A DNA stretch of 64,000 nucleotides from assembly GCF_965225875.1 (NCBI RefSeq), contig NZ_CBDDBS010000002.1:3286001-3350000 (forward strand), written 5' to 3'. The DNA comes from Haliscomenobacter sp965225875. GTDB lineage: Bacteria; Bacteroidota; Bacteroidia; Chitinophagales; Saprospiraceae. The translations under genes and the position numbers were made by a program. Positions 25,830 through 33,913 of the stretch are shown here, in pieces; position 1 is the first letter of the stretch; every line of letters starts with the position of its first letter. The notes below the pieces were generated by a model. That model was not told the origin of the DNA. It was given only the letters and a program-made list of their open reading frames with translations, and made no database searches.

Positions 25830-25953
25830 AAATTATTTGGGCCCTGACAAAATCGGGGTAGCGTACCGTAGAGACGCACGGCCGTGCGTCTCTACAACCC
25901 GGCATCATCCATCATTTTGAGTTGCGCGATTTTGTCAGGCGCTCAAATAATTT
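25830..25953. repeat. Nested palindromes between comM and nagA
   Basis: A perfect 28-bp palindrome at 25868-25895 (GTAGAGACGCACGG and its complement, no loop) lies inside an outer imperfect inverted repeat whose arms are about 25830-25855 and 25927-25953 (CTGACAAAATCG / CGATTTTGTCAG plus AAATTATTTG / CAAATAATTT). The remaining sequence between 25670 and 25959 shows no convincing gene. Confidence 0.8.
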
Positions 25954-25959
25954 GCTAGC

Positions 25960-27135
25960 TTACAATCCACCAGCCACCACAGTTCCTTCCACCAAGGCCA
26001 ACTGAACATTCAAGTCTTGGTCCAAGACCAATACATCCGCGTCTTTGCCCACTTCCAGCGAGCCCTTTTGTTGATCCAAACCAATGGCTTTGGCTGGATT
26101 GAGCGAAGCCATGTGCAGCGCCTCCTGTAAGGTAGCACTGGTGTATTCCACAAACAGCTGCACTGCCCGATTCATGGTCAAACGACTGCCTGATAAGGTA
26201 CCATCTGGCAAAAAACAGGCGCGATCGGTCACATTAACCAGTCGATCAAAAAAGTAAAACTCCTTAATATCGGTGCCAGCAGGCAACAAAGAATCAGTAA
26301 CCAGGCAAATCTTGTTGGGGCCTTTTGCCTGATAGGCCAGTTCCAAACCAGCAGGATGTACATGCACACCATCGGGAATGATCTGCACCATGGCCGATTG
26401 TTCGGTCAAAAATGCGCCTGCACCACCGGGTGCCCGGTGCCCAAAACCATTCATGGCATTGAACAGGTGAGTGCAAATGTGCATACCCTTGCGAATCCAG
26501 TGGGTAGCAGTATCGTAATCAGCCGCAGAGTGGCCAAAACTGGCGACTACTCCCTGTTGCCAAACGTATTCAATCAATGCCGCAGCACCTGGTAGCTCGG
26601 GGGCAATGGTCATCAGTTTTATCCTTCCTCCACTTGAATCTTGTAGAGGTTGGAACAGCTCAATACTGGGCGTTTGAAGCCATTCCAGTTTGTGTGCGCC
26701 CCGCCGTTCGGGGGCTAAAAAACAACTTTCGAGGTGAACACCCAAAACTTTTGCACCTTTGGTTTGAGCCGGGCTTTTTTGCGCAGCCTCATCAACCGCC
26801 CGCAGGGCTTGATGCAACAAGGGAATTTCAGCCGTGACGGTAGAAACCAACATCCCCGTGGTGCCGTATTGGGCGTGGGTATGTAAAACGGTTTCTACCG
26901 ACGCGGGATCAGCGTCCAATACTGAAGCCCCACCCCCTCCGTAGATGTGCAAATCGATAAACCCCGGGGAGATAATCTGCCCTTTTACATCAATAACCCT
27001 CGTGTCGGGGCTAATCTGCTGGAAAGGCTCGGCCGAAATGGCCTTGATGCGGCCGTTTTCCAGCCAGATATGGCCGCCCTGGATGATTTGATGGGCTTGG
27101 TAGATGGTGCCGTTGCTGAGGATAAGGGAGCTCAT
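25960..27135 (-). CDS. nagA: N-acetylglucosamine-6-phosphate deacetylase, 391 aa
   Basis: Removes the acetyl group from GlcNAc-6-P (EC 3.5.1.25) in amino-sugar and cell-wall recycling. Amidohydrolase fold: SPGFIDLHIYGGGG, a metal-binding Glu in VLGVHLESCFLAPERRGAH, His in VVASFGHSAADYD and CTHLFNAMNGFGHRAPG, and the catalytic Asp in ICLVTDSLLPAG. Cytosolic; length typical. Only 17 bp separate it from the stop of the upstream YWTD gene on the same strand, so the two may be co-transcribed. nagB is not in the window. Confidence 0.93.
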   Translation of the reverse strand: MSSLILSNGTIYQAHQIIQGGHIWLENGRIKAISAEPFQQISPDTRVIDVKGQIISPGFIDLHIYGGGGASVLDADPASVETVLHTHAQYGTTGMLVSTVTAEIPLLHQALRAVDEAAQKSPAQTKGAKVLGVHLESCFLAPERRGAHKLEWLQTPSIELFQPLQDSSGGRIKLMTIAPELPGAAALIEYVWQQGVVASFGHSAADYDTATHWIRKGMHICTHLFNAMNGFGHRAPGGAGAFLTEQSAMVQIIPDGVHVHPAGLELAYQAKGPNKICLVTDSLLPAGTDIKEFYFFDRLVNVTDRACFLPDGTLSGSRLTMNRAVQLFVEYTSATLQEALHMASLNPAKAIGLDQQKGSLEVGKDADVLVLDQDLNVQLALVEGTVVAGGL

Positions 27136-27152
27136 ATTGGACTGTTTGGCGT

Positions 27153-29054
27153 TTATTCGTCAGTATATTTGTAAAGTTTTTCCACCGAAATTTGACCGTC
27201 TTTATGTCTAACAGTCAAATAATAGATGCCAGCAGGCAATCTAGCACAAGTGATGGAGGTTGCGCCATCCAAAGTTACTTTTTGTTGCAAACTTTGACGG
27301 CCTAATTGATCAAAAAGAACCAACTCGTCACCAGCTTTAAGCCCTTGGACCTGAAAACTTGCACTAAATGGATTAGGATATATTTTGAGTGTACCAACCT
27401 TATTCGGATTTTTTGTGGGTACGATGAAGCTGGAATTAAACACCTGGATTCCAGCGGGGGAGCTCAAACCAGAGGATTTGTCGGCAAGTTTGGTAATATT
27501 GCTCCCATCCAAGTTGGTACGATAAAGGATGCCAGAACCGTCATCAGTCCAGTACAAATGCCCCTTGGAATTGTCAATCCAAATCCCTTCTACACGGTCA
27601 AAAACAGTTGGCCTAACCAATACTGTATCCACCTTCCCACTATCAATGGGGACCCTTTTGATTCTAGGAGTGCTTCGCTCAGCAAAGTAGAGGTAACCAC
27701 CAGTTTTATCTAGTGCCAAACCTATCGGGGTACTCAAATTTTGAGCCAGCGTTTTTTGCTGACCTCCGCTCAGATTGGCCCGCATCACTTTTTGTGTTCC
27801 CCAATCTGACCAAAACAAATAGCCCCTTTCAACATCTAGTGCCAGATCAGCAGGGTTGGAAGCTCCGCTCACGATCTTTTCTACATTGGTACCATTAAGG
27901 TTCGAACGATACAACCCTGAATTTTCTCTATCTGTCCAGTACAGTTTTTTGTTTTTTAAATCAAGACCGATTCCAAATGGCCTTTTCACCGTACTGGAAG
28001 GAATAATCACTTGCTGTTGGCTTCCATCCAATTTTGCTTTTCTAATTGAAGTAGAAGAGGAGCGGTCTTCTGAAAAACTACTGTGCTGGTTAACCCAATA
28101 AATCCATTTGTCTACAGTGTCAATGGCAAATCTGGTGGGTTGATAAACGGGGGTTGTTGCCAATACTTTGCGGTTACTTCCATTCAGATCAGCGGTGTAC
28201 AGGTAGTCACCATAAGCCAAATCCAACCAACACAACTTATTCCCCAAGAGGGTTATACCTGTAGGCGAGGAGCTTATGCCAGCCAGTTTTACCCGCCCGG
28301 TGCCGTCGGTATTGATGGAGAATATTTCATCAAAGGTGTCGTAAGTGCAATACAGTTTAGCGCTATCGCTGGAAAATGAAAATCCACCCACAAAAGCATC
28401 GATAACATTTACCTTATTGCTTCCATCTGGATTTGCTTTACGCACTCCAGAACAAATTGAAGCCCCGCAATACTCACGCCAGTAGAGCTTTTTTTCACGG
28501 GGATGGTAAATGAGGTTATTGGCACTGGCCAAATCGCTTAAGATGGCTACCCCTCCCTTCCCGTTGGCGTTTTGTTTGAGGATTTTGCTATTTGAAATAG
28601 TACTCCAATAGACCAAACCGTTGATGACTACAACATCTCGGGCATCGGAAACTGCGGTTACGATGTTTTCCATTTGAGTGCCATCCGTATTCATTCTTAA
28701 GATGGAAGTTCCCTGAATGAAGTAGAGCTTGTTTTGATTGAAGGTTATACCCTGGAGTTTATCAGTGCTTTTGTACACCAATTCTGGGACACCACCACTT
28801 AGTCCGATGCGCCAAATAGCGTTGCCACCAGATTCAGACCAATACAGTTTTTGCTCACTTACGTTGGTTTCCAAATCAAGAGGAATCTGACGGCCCAAAA
28901 TCTTTTCAATTTTGGTGCCATCGGCATTTGCTTTGGAAATGTTGCCAGCCAGATCTGACCAAATAAGTTTAGACTGGCAGTGAAGGCTAAAGGGCAATAA
29001 GGTCAATAGATATAAAGCCCATTTTACTGAAGATGAGGAATGTTTAATTTGCAT
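27153..29054 (-). CDS. Secreted YWTD/LDL-receptor-type beta-propeller protein with T9SS sorting domain, 633 aa
   Basis: Signal peptide (WALYLLTLLPFSLHCQ), then about twelve ~42-residue YWTD-type blades (KLYWTDRENSGLYRSNLNG, KIYWxD-like variants LFWSDWGTQKVMRANLSG and LYWTDDGSGILYRTNLDG), which form one or two six-bladed propellers. The last ~75 residues (LKIYPNPFSASFQVQG ... LPAGIYYLTVRHKDG) are a type A T9SS sorting domain. Expected to be an exported binding protein; no catalytic residues visible. It sits just upstream of nagA, which makes a glycan-related role possible but unproven. Confidence 0.87.
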   Translation of the reverse strand: MQIKHSSSSVKWALYLLTLLPFSLHCQSKLIWSDLAGNISKANADGTKIEKILGRQIPLDLETNVSEQKLYWSESGGNAIWRIGLSGGVPELVYKSTDKLQGITFNQNKLYFIQGTSILRMNTDGTQMENIVTAVSDARDVVVINGLVYWSTISNSKILKQNANGKGGVAILSDLASANNLIYHPREKKLYWREYCGASICSGVRKANPDGSNKVNVIDAFVGGFSFSSDSAKLYCTYDTFDEIFSINTDGTGRVKLAGISSSPTGITLLGNKLCWLDLAYGDYLYTADLNGSNRKVLATTPVYQPTRFAIDTVDKWIYWVNQHSSFSEDRSSSTSIRKAKLDGSQQQVIIPSSTVKRPFGIGLDLKNKKLYWTDRENSGLYRSNLNGTNVEKIVSGASNPADLALDVERGYLFWSDWGTQKVMRANLSGGQQKTLAQNLSTPIGLALDKTGGYLYFAERSTPRIKRVPIDSGKVDTVLVRPTVFDRVEGIWIDNSKGHLYWTDDGSGILYRTNLDGSNITKLADKSSGLSSPAGIQVFNSSFIVPTKNPNKVGTLKIYPNPFSASFQVQGLKAGDELVLFDQLGRQSLQQKVTLDGATSITCARLPAGIYYLTVRHKDGQISVEKLYKYTDE

Positions 29055-29242
29055 AAATCTTTGTTTTTACCACAATATACAGGCGGCTCAAAAAGAAATA
29101 TGACTATGCTGTGTTAAATTTAGGGGAATGTCAAAATTTTTGCTTTTATTTAAGTTAGCGGTAAAATCAAAAAGCAATACTACCCACATCTGTACGATTC
29201 GTGTGTAGATGAAATCAATAAATTTTGGCGATTTTTTAGTAG

Positions 29243-29524
29243 TTACAGCACATCCCGAAATTCCGGCGTCCGATCAAATACACTCTTTGCAAATGGGCAG
29301 AGTGGTAGGATCTTGATGTGCTTTTCGCGGGCATAATCAACCGCTGCGCTGACCATTTGTTTGCCGTAGCCCTTGCCTTCGTTGCCGGGTTGTACTTCGG
29401 TGTGGTCAATGATGATGCGTTCGGGGCCAGCGAATACAAAGGTCATTTGGGCCTGGATCATGCCTTGGTCTTCGATGTAGAAGTAGCCGTTTTTTTCGGT
29501 GAGGTGGAGTTGGACGTTTGCCAT
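29243..29524 (-). CDS. Small GNAT-type N-acetyltransferase (YjdJ-like), 93 aa
   Basis: A minimal GNAT domain of the family that includes human NATD1. It shows the acetyl-CoA loop VQPGNEGKGYGKQMVSAAVD (Q/RxxGxG/A form), preceded by FAGPERIIIDHTEV and followed by a final strand KILPLCPFAKSVFDRTPEF. Substrate unknown. It has its own transcription unit; the 188 bp upstream (29055-29242 side) and 103 bp on the other side show only the palindrome at 29607. Confidence 0.85.
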   Translation of the reverse strand: MANVQLHLTEKNGYFYIEDQGMIQAQMTFVFAGPERIIIDHTEVQPGNEGKGYGKQMVSAAVDYAREKHIKILPLCPFAKSVFDRTPEFRDVL

Positions 29525-29606
29525 TGGGTGTCTGAAATTTAAAGTTTAGGTAACCAATTTTACACAATTCCTATCACAACTTACGAGTTAATCAGCTAAT
29601 TCTTAG

Positions 29607-29646
29607 TAGTGGGGCAAAAATGAACATTCATTTTTTATCGCCCTTA
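29607..29646. repeat. Dispersed ~40-bp palindrome, copy B (inside the lacI-type gene 3' end)
   Basis: TAGTGGGGCAAAAATGAA ... TTTTTTATCGCCCTTA. It matches the reverse complement of copy A (17383) and the ends of copy C (53638). It encodes the last residues (TKGDKK) and the TGA stop of the LacI-type regulator. Confidence 0.8.
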
Positions 29647-30641
29647 GTAGAATTTCTTTCCACCAATGTAGAATTCAATACTCGTTTTTCAATTTGCCCC
29701 TTCTGCCCTTTTTTTTCCACCAAATCAAACAGGATTGCCGCTGCTTCCCGACCAATTTCATAAGCAGGTTGGGTGATGGTGCTGAGGGATGGATTTAAAA
29801 AGGCGGCGGTTTGCATGTTCGAAAAGCAGATCACTTTCAAATCCTGGGGGATTTGCAAGTTTAGCTCTTCACAAACCGCATAGGTCGAAATCGCCAGTTT
29901 TTCTACCGAGGCAAATATCCCATCAGGCCGCTTCGGACTACTGAACAAGTGTCGAATCAGGTCATTATTTTTGTTGTCATCACCAGTGCAATACAAAATC
30001 AGGCCTTCATCCAGTGCGATGTTGTGCTTTTTTAAGGCGTCCAGATAACCATTCATCCTTTTGTTGCTGATCGACAAATTGGGTGCTATGGTCAAAAAAG
30101 CGATGCGTTTGCAGCCATTTTTAAGCAAGTGTTCGGTTGCTTTGATACCACAGTTGTAATCATCTGTGGTTACTTTAGGCGCGTCCATCTGCTCGGCAAT
30201 GCGGTCAAAAAAAACCAGCGGTATCCCCTTTTCTTGTAAGGCTTCCAGGTGGGAAGTGCCAGAAGTTTGTTCTGACAAGGACATCATGATTCCATCCACC
30301 CGTCCGTTTTGCAGCAGTTTGGTGATGGCTACTTCTTTTTGCATGTCCTCGTGGGTCAGGTAAATCAACACATGGTACTCTTTTTCCTGAGCAATCGATT
30401 CGATGCCATTGATGACCGGGCCAAAAAAGTCGTTGACTACCTCTGGAATGACCACGGCGATGGTTTTGCTTTTTTGCTTGCGCAAACTGCTGGCGAGCGG
30501 ATTGACCTGGTAATTCAATGATTTTGCCTTGGCCAGTACCCGATTTTTGGTTTCAATACTAATTTCATGGCTATCGCGCAGTGCTTTTGACACCGTCGAA
30601 AAAGACAAGTTCAGCTCTTTGGCAAGTTCTTTCAGCGTCAT
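29628..30641 (-). CDS. LacI/GalR family transcriptional regulator, 337 aa
   Basis: N-terminal HTH: MTLKELAKELNLSFSTVSKAL, then the hinge region KSLNYQVNPLASSLRKQKS, then a periplasmic-binding-protein-like effector domain (IAVVIPEVVNDFFGPVINGI ... RVDGIMMSLSEQT). It probably binds a sugar or sugar derivative. It is divergent from the GlcG/aldo-keto-reductase/TIM-barrel-CBM6 genes, with two abutting 10-bp palindromes between them (30695-30714). The final few residues and the stop are supplied by the repeat at 29607. Own -7 element at 30664. Confidence 0.93.
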   Translation of the reverse strand: MTLKELAKELNLSFSTVSKALRDSHEISIETKNRVLAKAKSLNYQVNPLASSLRKQKSKTIAVVIPEVVNDFFGPVINGIESIAQEKEYHVLIYLTHEDMQKEVAITKLLQNGRVDGIMMSLSEQTSGTSHLEALQEKGIPLVFFDRIAEQMDAPKVTTDDYNCGIKATEHLLKNGCKRIAFLTIAPNLSISNKRMNGYLDALKKHNIALDEGLILYCTGDDNKNNDLIRHLFSSPKRPDGIFASVEKLAISTYAVCEELNLQIPQDLKVICFSNMQTAAFLNPSLSTITQPAYEIGREAAAILFDLVEKKGQKGQIEKRVLNSTLVERNSTKGDKK

Positions 30642-30663
30642 GGTCTAGGATTGATGGGCATTC

Positions 30664-30671
30664 CAAAGGTA
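30664..30671 (-). promoter_or_regulatory. Putative -7 element (TACCTTTG) of the LacI-type gene
   Basis: Minus-strand TACCTTTG matches TAnnTTTG, 22 nt before the ATG at 30641. The palindromes at 30695-30714 lie in the position expected for a -33 region or just upstream. Confidence 0.45.
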
Positions 30672-30694
30672 GGTAAGATTTGGGTAATTTGTTG

Positions 30695-30714
30695 AGGAGC
30701 TCCTACAACGTTGT
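30695..30714. promoter_or_regulatory. Two abutting 10-bp palindromes, LacI-type operator candidate
   Basis: AGGAGCTCCT (30695-30704) is followed directly by ACAACGTTGT (30705-30714); each is a perfect palindrome. The second has the central CG flanked by A/T typical of LacI-family operators. They lie between the divergent LacI-type gene and the 30811 gene. Confidence 0.5.
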
Positions 30715-30810
30715 CGCAAATAAATCCCGGTCAAAATGCTGAGGGCATGTCGTTTTTCTTGAAATTTACAGCAGCAGTAGCAATAAAAAACCTAAAATCA
30801 AACGCAAGTC

Positions 30811-31245
30811 ATGGCTGAAATCATCAATCAATTATTTTCGGCAATCGAAACCCTGATTCCCCAGTACATGGAAATCCCCGAGGATGAATGTATTTCGCAC
30901 GGGAACCTGGCGGTCTGTATCATTGATGGAGCTGGACTTGTACACGGGCGAATGTACGGTACCAATCGCCCCAGACTTCGGCAATCGTACAAAGTGGCCT
31001 GGACCAAAGCCAGCCAGGTTTGGCTTACGGGCGTAAAAACGGGGGCTTACGAAAAGATGGTCTTCAACAAGGAGGTCGACGAAAATGCCAATGGGATTGA
31101 AGCTCCCGACCTGATTGGTTGGGAAGGAGGGCAACCACTGACCTTGCAAAATGGAAGTACCCTCGCGGTTGGCTTCAGCGGTTTCAGAGGCGTGACCGAT
31201 TTGGAAATAATGGTAAAAGCGCTTGCAATGGTTGAACAAGCCTAG
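30811..31245 (+). CDS. GlcG/HbpS (DUF336) family protein, 144 aa
   Basis: Fits the GlcG/HbpS family by length and by a sheet-helix layout: NLAVCIIDGAGLVHGRMYG, then KASQVWLTGVKTGAYEKM, then LTLQNGSTLAVGFSGFRGVTDLEIMVKAL. HbpS binds heme and GlcG is linked to glycolate use; many members have no known role. It is the first gene of the cluster controlled, by inference, from the LacI-type operator region. The next gene starts 38 bp downstream. Confidence 0.7.
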   Translation: MAEIINQLFSAIETLIPQYMEIPEDECISHGNLAVCIIDGAGLVHGRMYGTNRPRLRQSYKVAWTKASQVWLTGVKTGAYEKMVFNKEVDENANGIEAPDLIGWEGGQPLTLQNGSTLAVGFSGFRGVTDLEIMVKALAMVEQA

Positions 31246-31282
31246 CAGTGGTTTTGATTTTAATACTCAAAATGAATTCATT

Positions 31283-32278
31283 ATGCAATATTTGCCAAGT
31301 CCCCAACGGTACCAATCTATGGAATACCGCCGCTGTGGCAACAGTGGATTAAAACTGCCAGCCATTTCGCTTGGCCTGTGGCACAACTTTGGCCACATCG
31401 ATGTTCTGGACAATGCCCGCAATATTTTGAAAGTTGCCTTTGACAATGGCATTACCCATTTTGATTTGGCCAACAATTATGGCCCACCACCGGGGTCAGC
31501 AGAAGAGAATTTCGGCAAAATTTTCAAGGATAATTTTGTCCCTTACCGGGATGAACTGATCATTTCCAGCAAGGCTGGCTGGGGCATGTGGCCTGGGCCT
31601 TATGGCGATTGGGGCTCCAAAAAATACCTCGTCGCCAGTCTGGATCAGAGCCTAAAAAGAATGGGCCTGGATTATGTGGATATTTTTTACCACCACCGTC
31701 CTGACCCCGAAACACCGCTGGAAGAAACCATGGCTACCCTTGATTTGATGGTTCGCCAGGGCAAAGCCTTGTATGTAGGCATTTCGAGCTATAAACCAGC
31801 CGAAGCAGCCCAAGCTTTTAAAATCCTGAAAGAACTGGGTACCCCTTGTTTGATTCACCAACCCAGGTATTCCATGTTCGACCGTTGGGTGGAAGATGGT
31901 TTGTTGGATGTACTGGAGGAAAACGGCGTAGGCTGTATCCCCTTTTCACCTCTGGAACAAGGCCTTCTGACCAATAAATATTTGAAAGGGATTCCCGCTG
32001 ATTCCAGAGCGTCCAGCCACCGGGGCAATGGTGCCATTGAAGAAGATTTTGTTTCTGAAGACAAAATCAATAAAGTCCGCGAACTGAATGTGCTAGCCGA
32101 AGCGCGTGGGCAAAACCTGGCTCAAATGGCGCTGGCTTGGATCATGAAAGATCCCCGCATCACCTCGGTGCTGATTGGCGCCAGCAAACCCGCCCAGGTA
32201 CTAGATTCCATCGGCTGCCTCGCCAATTATGCTTTCAGCGAGGAAGAATTGAAGCGGATCAACACCATTTTGCAATAA
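31283..32278 (+). CDS. Aldo/keto reductase, YghZ (L-glyceraldehyde-3-phosphate reductase)-like, 331 aa
   Basis: NADPH-dependent aldehyde/ketone reductase, TIM barrel. Catalytic tetrad seen: Asp and Tyr in FDLANNYGPPPGSAE, Lys in IISSKAGWGMWPGPYGDWG, His in DIFYHHRPDPETPLEE. The GWGMWPGPYG segment is typical of the AKR14/YghZ group. Start at ATG 31283 (MQYLPSPQRYQSMEYRRCG); an earlier start at 31223 overlaps the preceding gene. Middle gene of the putative LacI-controlled cluster; the real substrate is probably a sugar-derived aldehyde (inference). Confidence 0.9.
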   Translation: MQYLPSPQRYQSMEYRRCGNSGLKLPAISLGLWHNFGHIDVLDNARNILKVAFDNGITHFDLANNYGPPPGSAEENFGKIFKDNFVPYRDELIISSKAGWGMWPGPYGDWGSKKYLVASLDQSLKRMGLDYVDIFYHHRPDPETPLEETMATLDLMVRQGKALYVGISSYKPAEAAQAFKILKELGTPCLIHQPRYSMFDRWVEDGLLDVLEENGVGCIPFSPLEQGLLTNKYLKGIPADSRASSHRGNGAIEEDFVSEDKINKVRELNVLAEARGQNLAQMALAWIMKDPRITSVLIGASKPAQVLDSIGCLANYAFSEEELKRINTILQ

Positions 32279-32308
32279 TCTTTTTATCAGATCAAAATAC
32301 CGCAAGCC

Positions 32309-33874
32309 ATGCATCACTACAAAAAAACAAGTCAGTTCAAATGCCTGTGGGGCTTTGTTTTTGTTACTGTTTTAATCGCTTTCTGTGGTAGCGATGCAGC
32401 GCTTGCGCAAAATGGAAAAGGAGTAAGCACGAAGTCGCCAATAACCCTGGCACTGAATGCTTACTCCTTTAATGACCTGCTTTTGGCTAAAGACCCCAGG
32501 GACAAACAAACTTTGTACAGCCTATTCAATTTAATGGATTGGTGTGCGGTACAAAAAATAGCTGCGGTGGACCTCACCGGATATTACTTTCCCAATTATC
32601 CCGAGCTTCCCTCCGATGAATACATTGCAAAGGTGCGCGACAAGGCGAAACAATTGGGCATCGTCATCAGTGGAACGGGTATCCGCAACAATTTTGCGTC
32701 CCCCGACCCCGCAGTTAGGGCAGCGGATGTGGCTTTGGCCAAAAAATGGATTGAAGTGGCAGCCAAGCTGGGGGCACCAGTTTTGAGGGTATTCGCAGGT
32801 GAAATCCCCAAGGGTTATGAAAACAAATGGGACGAAGTAGCGGCTTGGATGATAGCCTGTTACAAAGAGTGCGCCGCACATGGGGAAAAATTTGGGGTGA
32901 AAATTGGCATCCAAAACCATGGCGACATGCTGCAAACGGCGGAGCAATGCATCAAGGTCCTAAAAGCAGTAGACAGCAAATGGGCGGGATTAATCGTGGA
33001 TACTGGCAATTTTAAAACCCCAGATCCTTATGTGGACATCGAAGCGGTAGTGCCATATGCCGTCAATTGGCAAGTGAAAGAGAGCGCTTTTGGCATCGGA
33101 AATCCAGTGCGAACGGATTTTGTGCGGCTGATGAACATTTTAAAAAAGACGGGATACCGGGGCTATTTACCAGTCGAAACCCTGCTGGTACGGGGCAAAC
33201 CTTATGATCCTTTTGCATTGGTGCCGGAGATATTGAATGATTTGACCACAGCCATGCAGGAAGTATACCAGGGATCAAAAACCTACTTAGGCAAGCCCTG
33301 GAACCAACAGCCCCAGCAAATCCCTGGCAAAATTCAATGTGAATGGTACGACCTGGGTGGAGAAGGTGTTGCTTACCATGACGAAGACAGCATCAACAAT
33401 GGCAGCGGAAAACTGAACCCTGCCAATGGCACGGCACTCAATGAATTCAGAATGTTTGAAGGTGTAGATATTTCGTATACCAAAGCACGGGACATCGACA
33501 ATTCACCTTTCAACCTGGTTGAACCCAAAATGGGGGAATTGTACACCGGATGGACCAGCCCGGGAGAATGGATCAACTATACCGTCAACGTAACCCAAAG
33601 TGGGAACTACACCCTGGGACTGATGTATACGGCCAGTGGGGATGGAAAAATTGCCTTGCTGTTGGACGGAAAACCATTGACTGCGGATCTGTTGGTTCCT
33701 TCTACCAAAAATGACCAGGAAACCATCGCTTGGCGGCAATGGCATCATTGGAACCGCCTCAGTGCCATGACTACCTTTAAACTAAAAAAGGGAGAACATG
33801 TCTTAACTTTGAAGACAGTCGCCAATGGCAATATGAATTACGATTATTTGGAGTTGACCCTAAAGCCACGCTAA
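32309..33874 (+). CDS. Secreted TIM-barrel sugar isomerase/epimerase-like protein with CBM6-like domain, 521 aa
   Basis: Signal peptide (VFVTVLIAFCGSDAALAQ, cleavage near residue 35). Residues ~45-320 form a xylose-isomerase-like TIM barrel (ALNAYSFND, DLTGYYFPNY, KIGIQNHGDM, GLIVDTGNFKTPDPY, NWQVKES, YRGYLPVETLLV). Residues ~340-521 resemble a CBM6/malectin-like carbohydrate-binding module (CEWYDLGGEGVAYHDED ... TSPGEWINYTVNV ... LDYLELTL-like end). It is probably periplasmic or surface-located and acts on a sugar bound by the CBM. No T9SS tail is seen. Last gene of the putative LacI-regulated cluster. Confidence 0.85.
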   Translation: MHHYKKTSQFKCLWGFVFVTVLIAFCGSDAALAQNGKGVSTKSPITLALNAYSFNDLLLAKDPRDKQTLYSLFNLMDWCAVQKIAAVDLTGYYFPNYPELPSDEYIAKVRDKAKQLGIVISGTGIRNNFASPDPAVRAADVALAKKWIEVAAKLGAPVLRVFAGEIPKGYENKWDEVAAWMIACYKECAAHGEKFGVKIGIQNHGDMLQTAEQCIKVLKAVDSKWAGLIVDTGNFKTPDPYVDIEAVVPYAVNWQVKESAFGIGNPVRTDFVRLMNILKKTGYRGYLPVETLLVRGKPYDPFALVPEILNDLTTAMQEVYQGSKTYLGKPWNQQPQQIPGKIQCEWYDLGGEGVAYHDEDSINNGSGKLNPANGTALNEFRMFEGVDISYTKARDIDNSPFNLVEPKMGELYTGWTSPGEWINYTVNVTQSGNYTLGLMYTASGDGKIALLLDGKPLTADLLVPSTKNDQETIAWRQWHHWNRLSAMTTFKLKKGEHVLTLKTVANGNMNYDYLELTLKPR

Positions 33875-33913
33875 GCGTTTATTAGGGCCAACTTGATTCT
33901 TTCCAATGATCCA

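Noticed and set aside
25673..25879. 68-codon reading frame on the minus strand between nagA and comM
   Set aside because: Begins inside the palindrome at 25868 and resembles no known protein.
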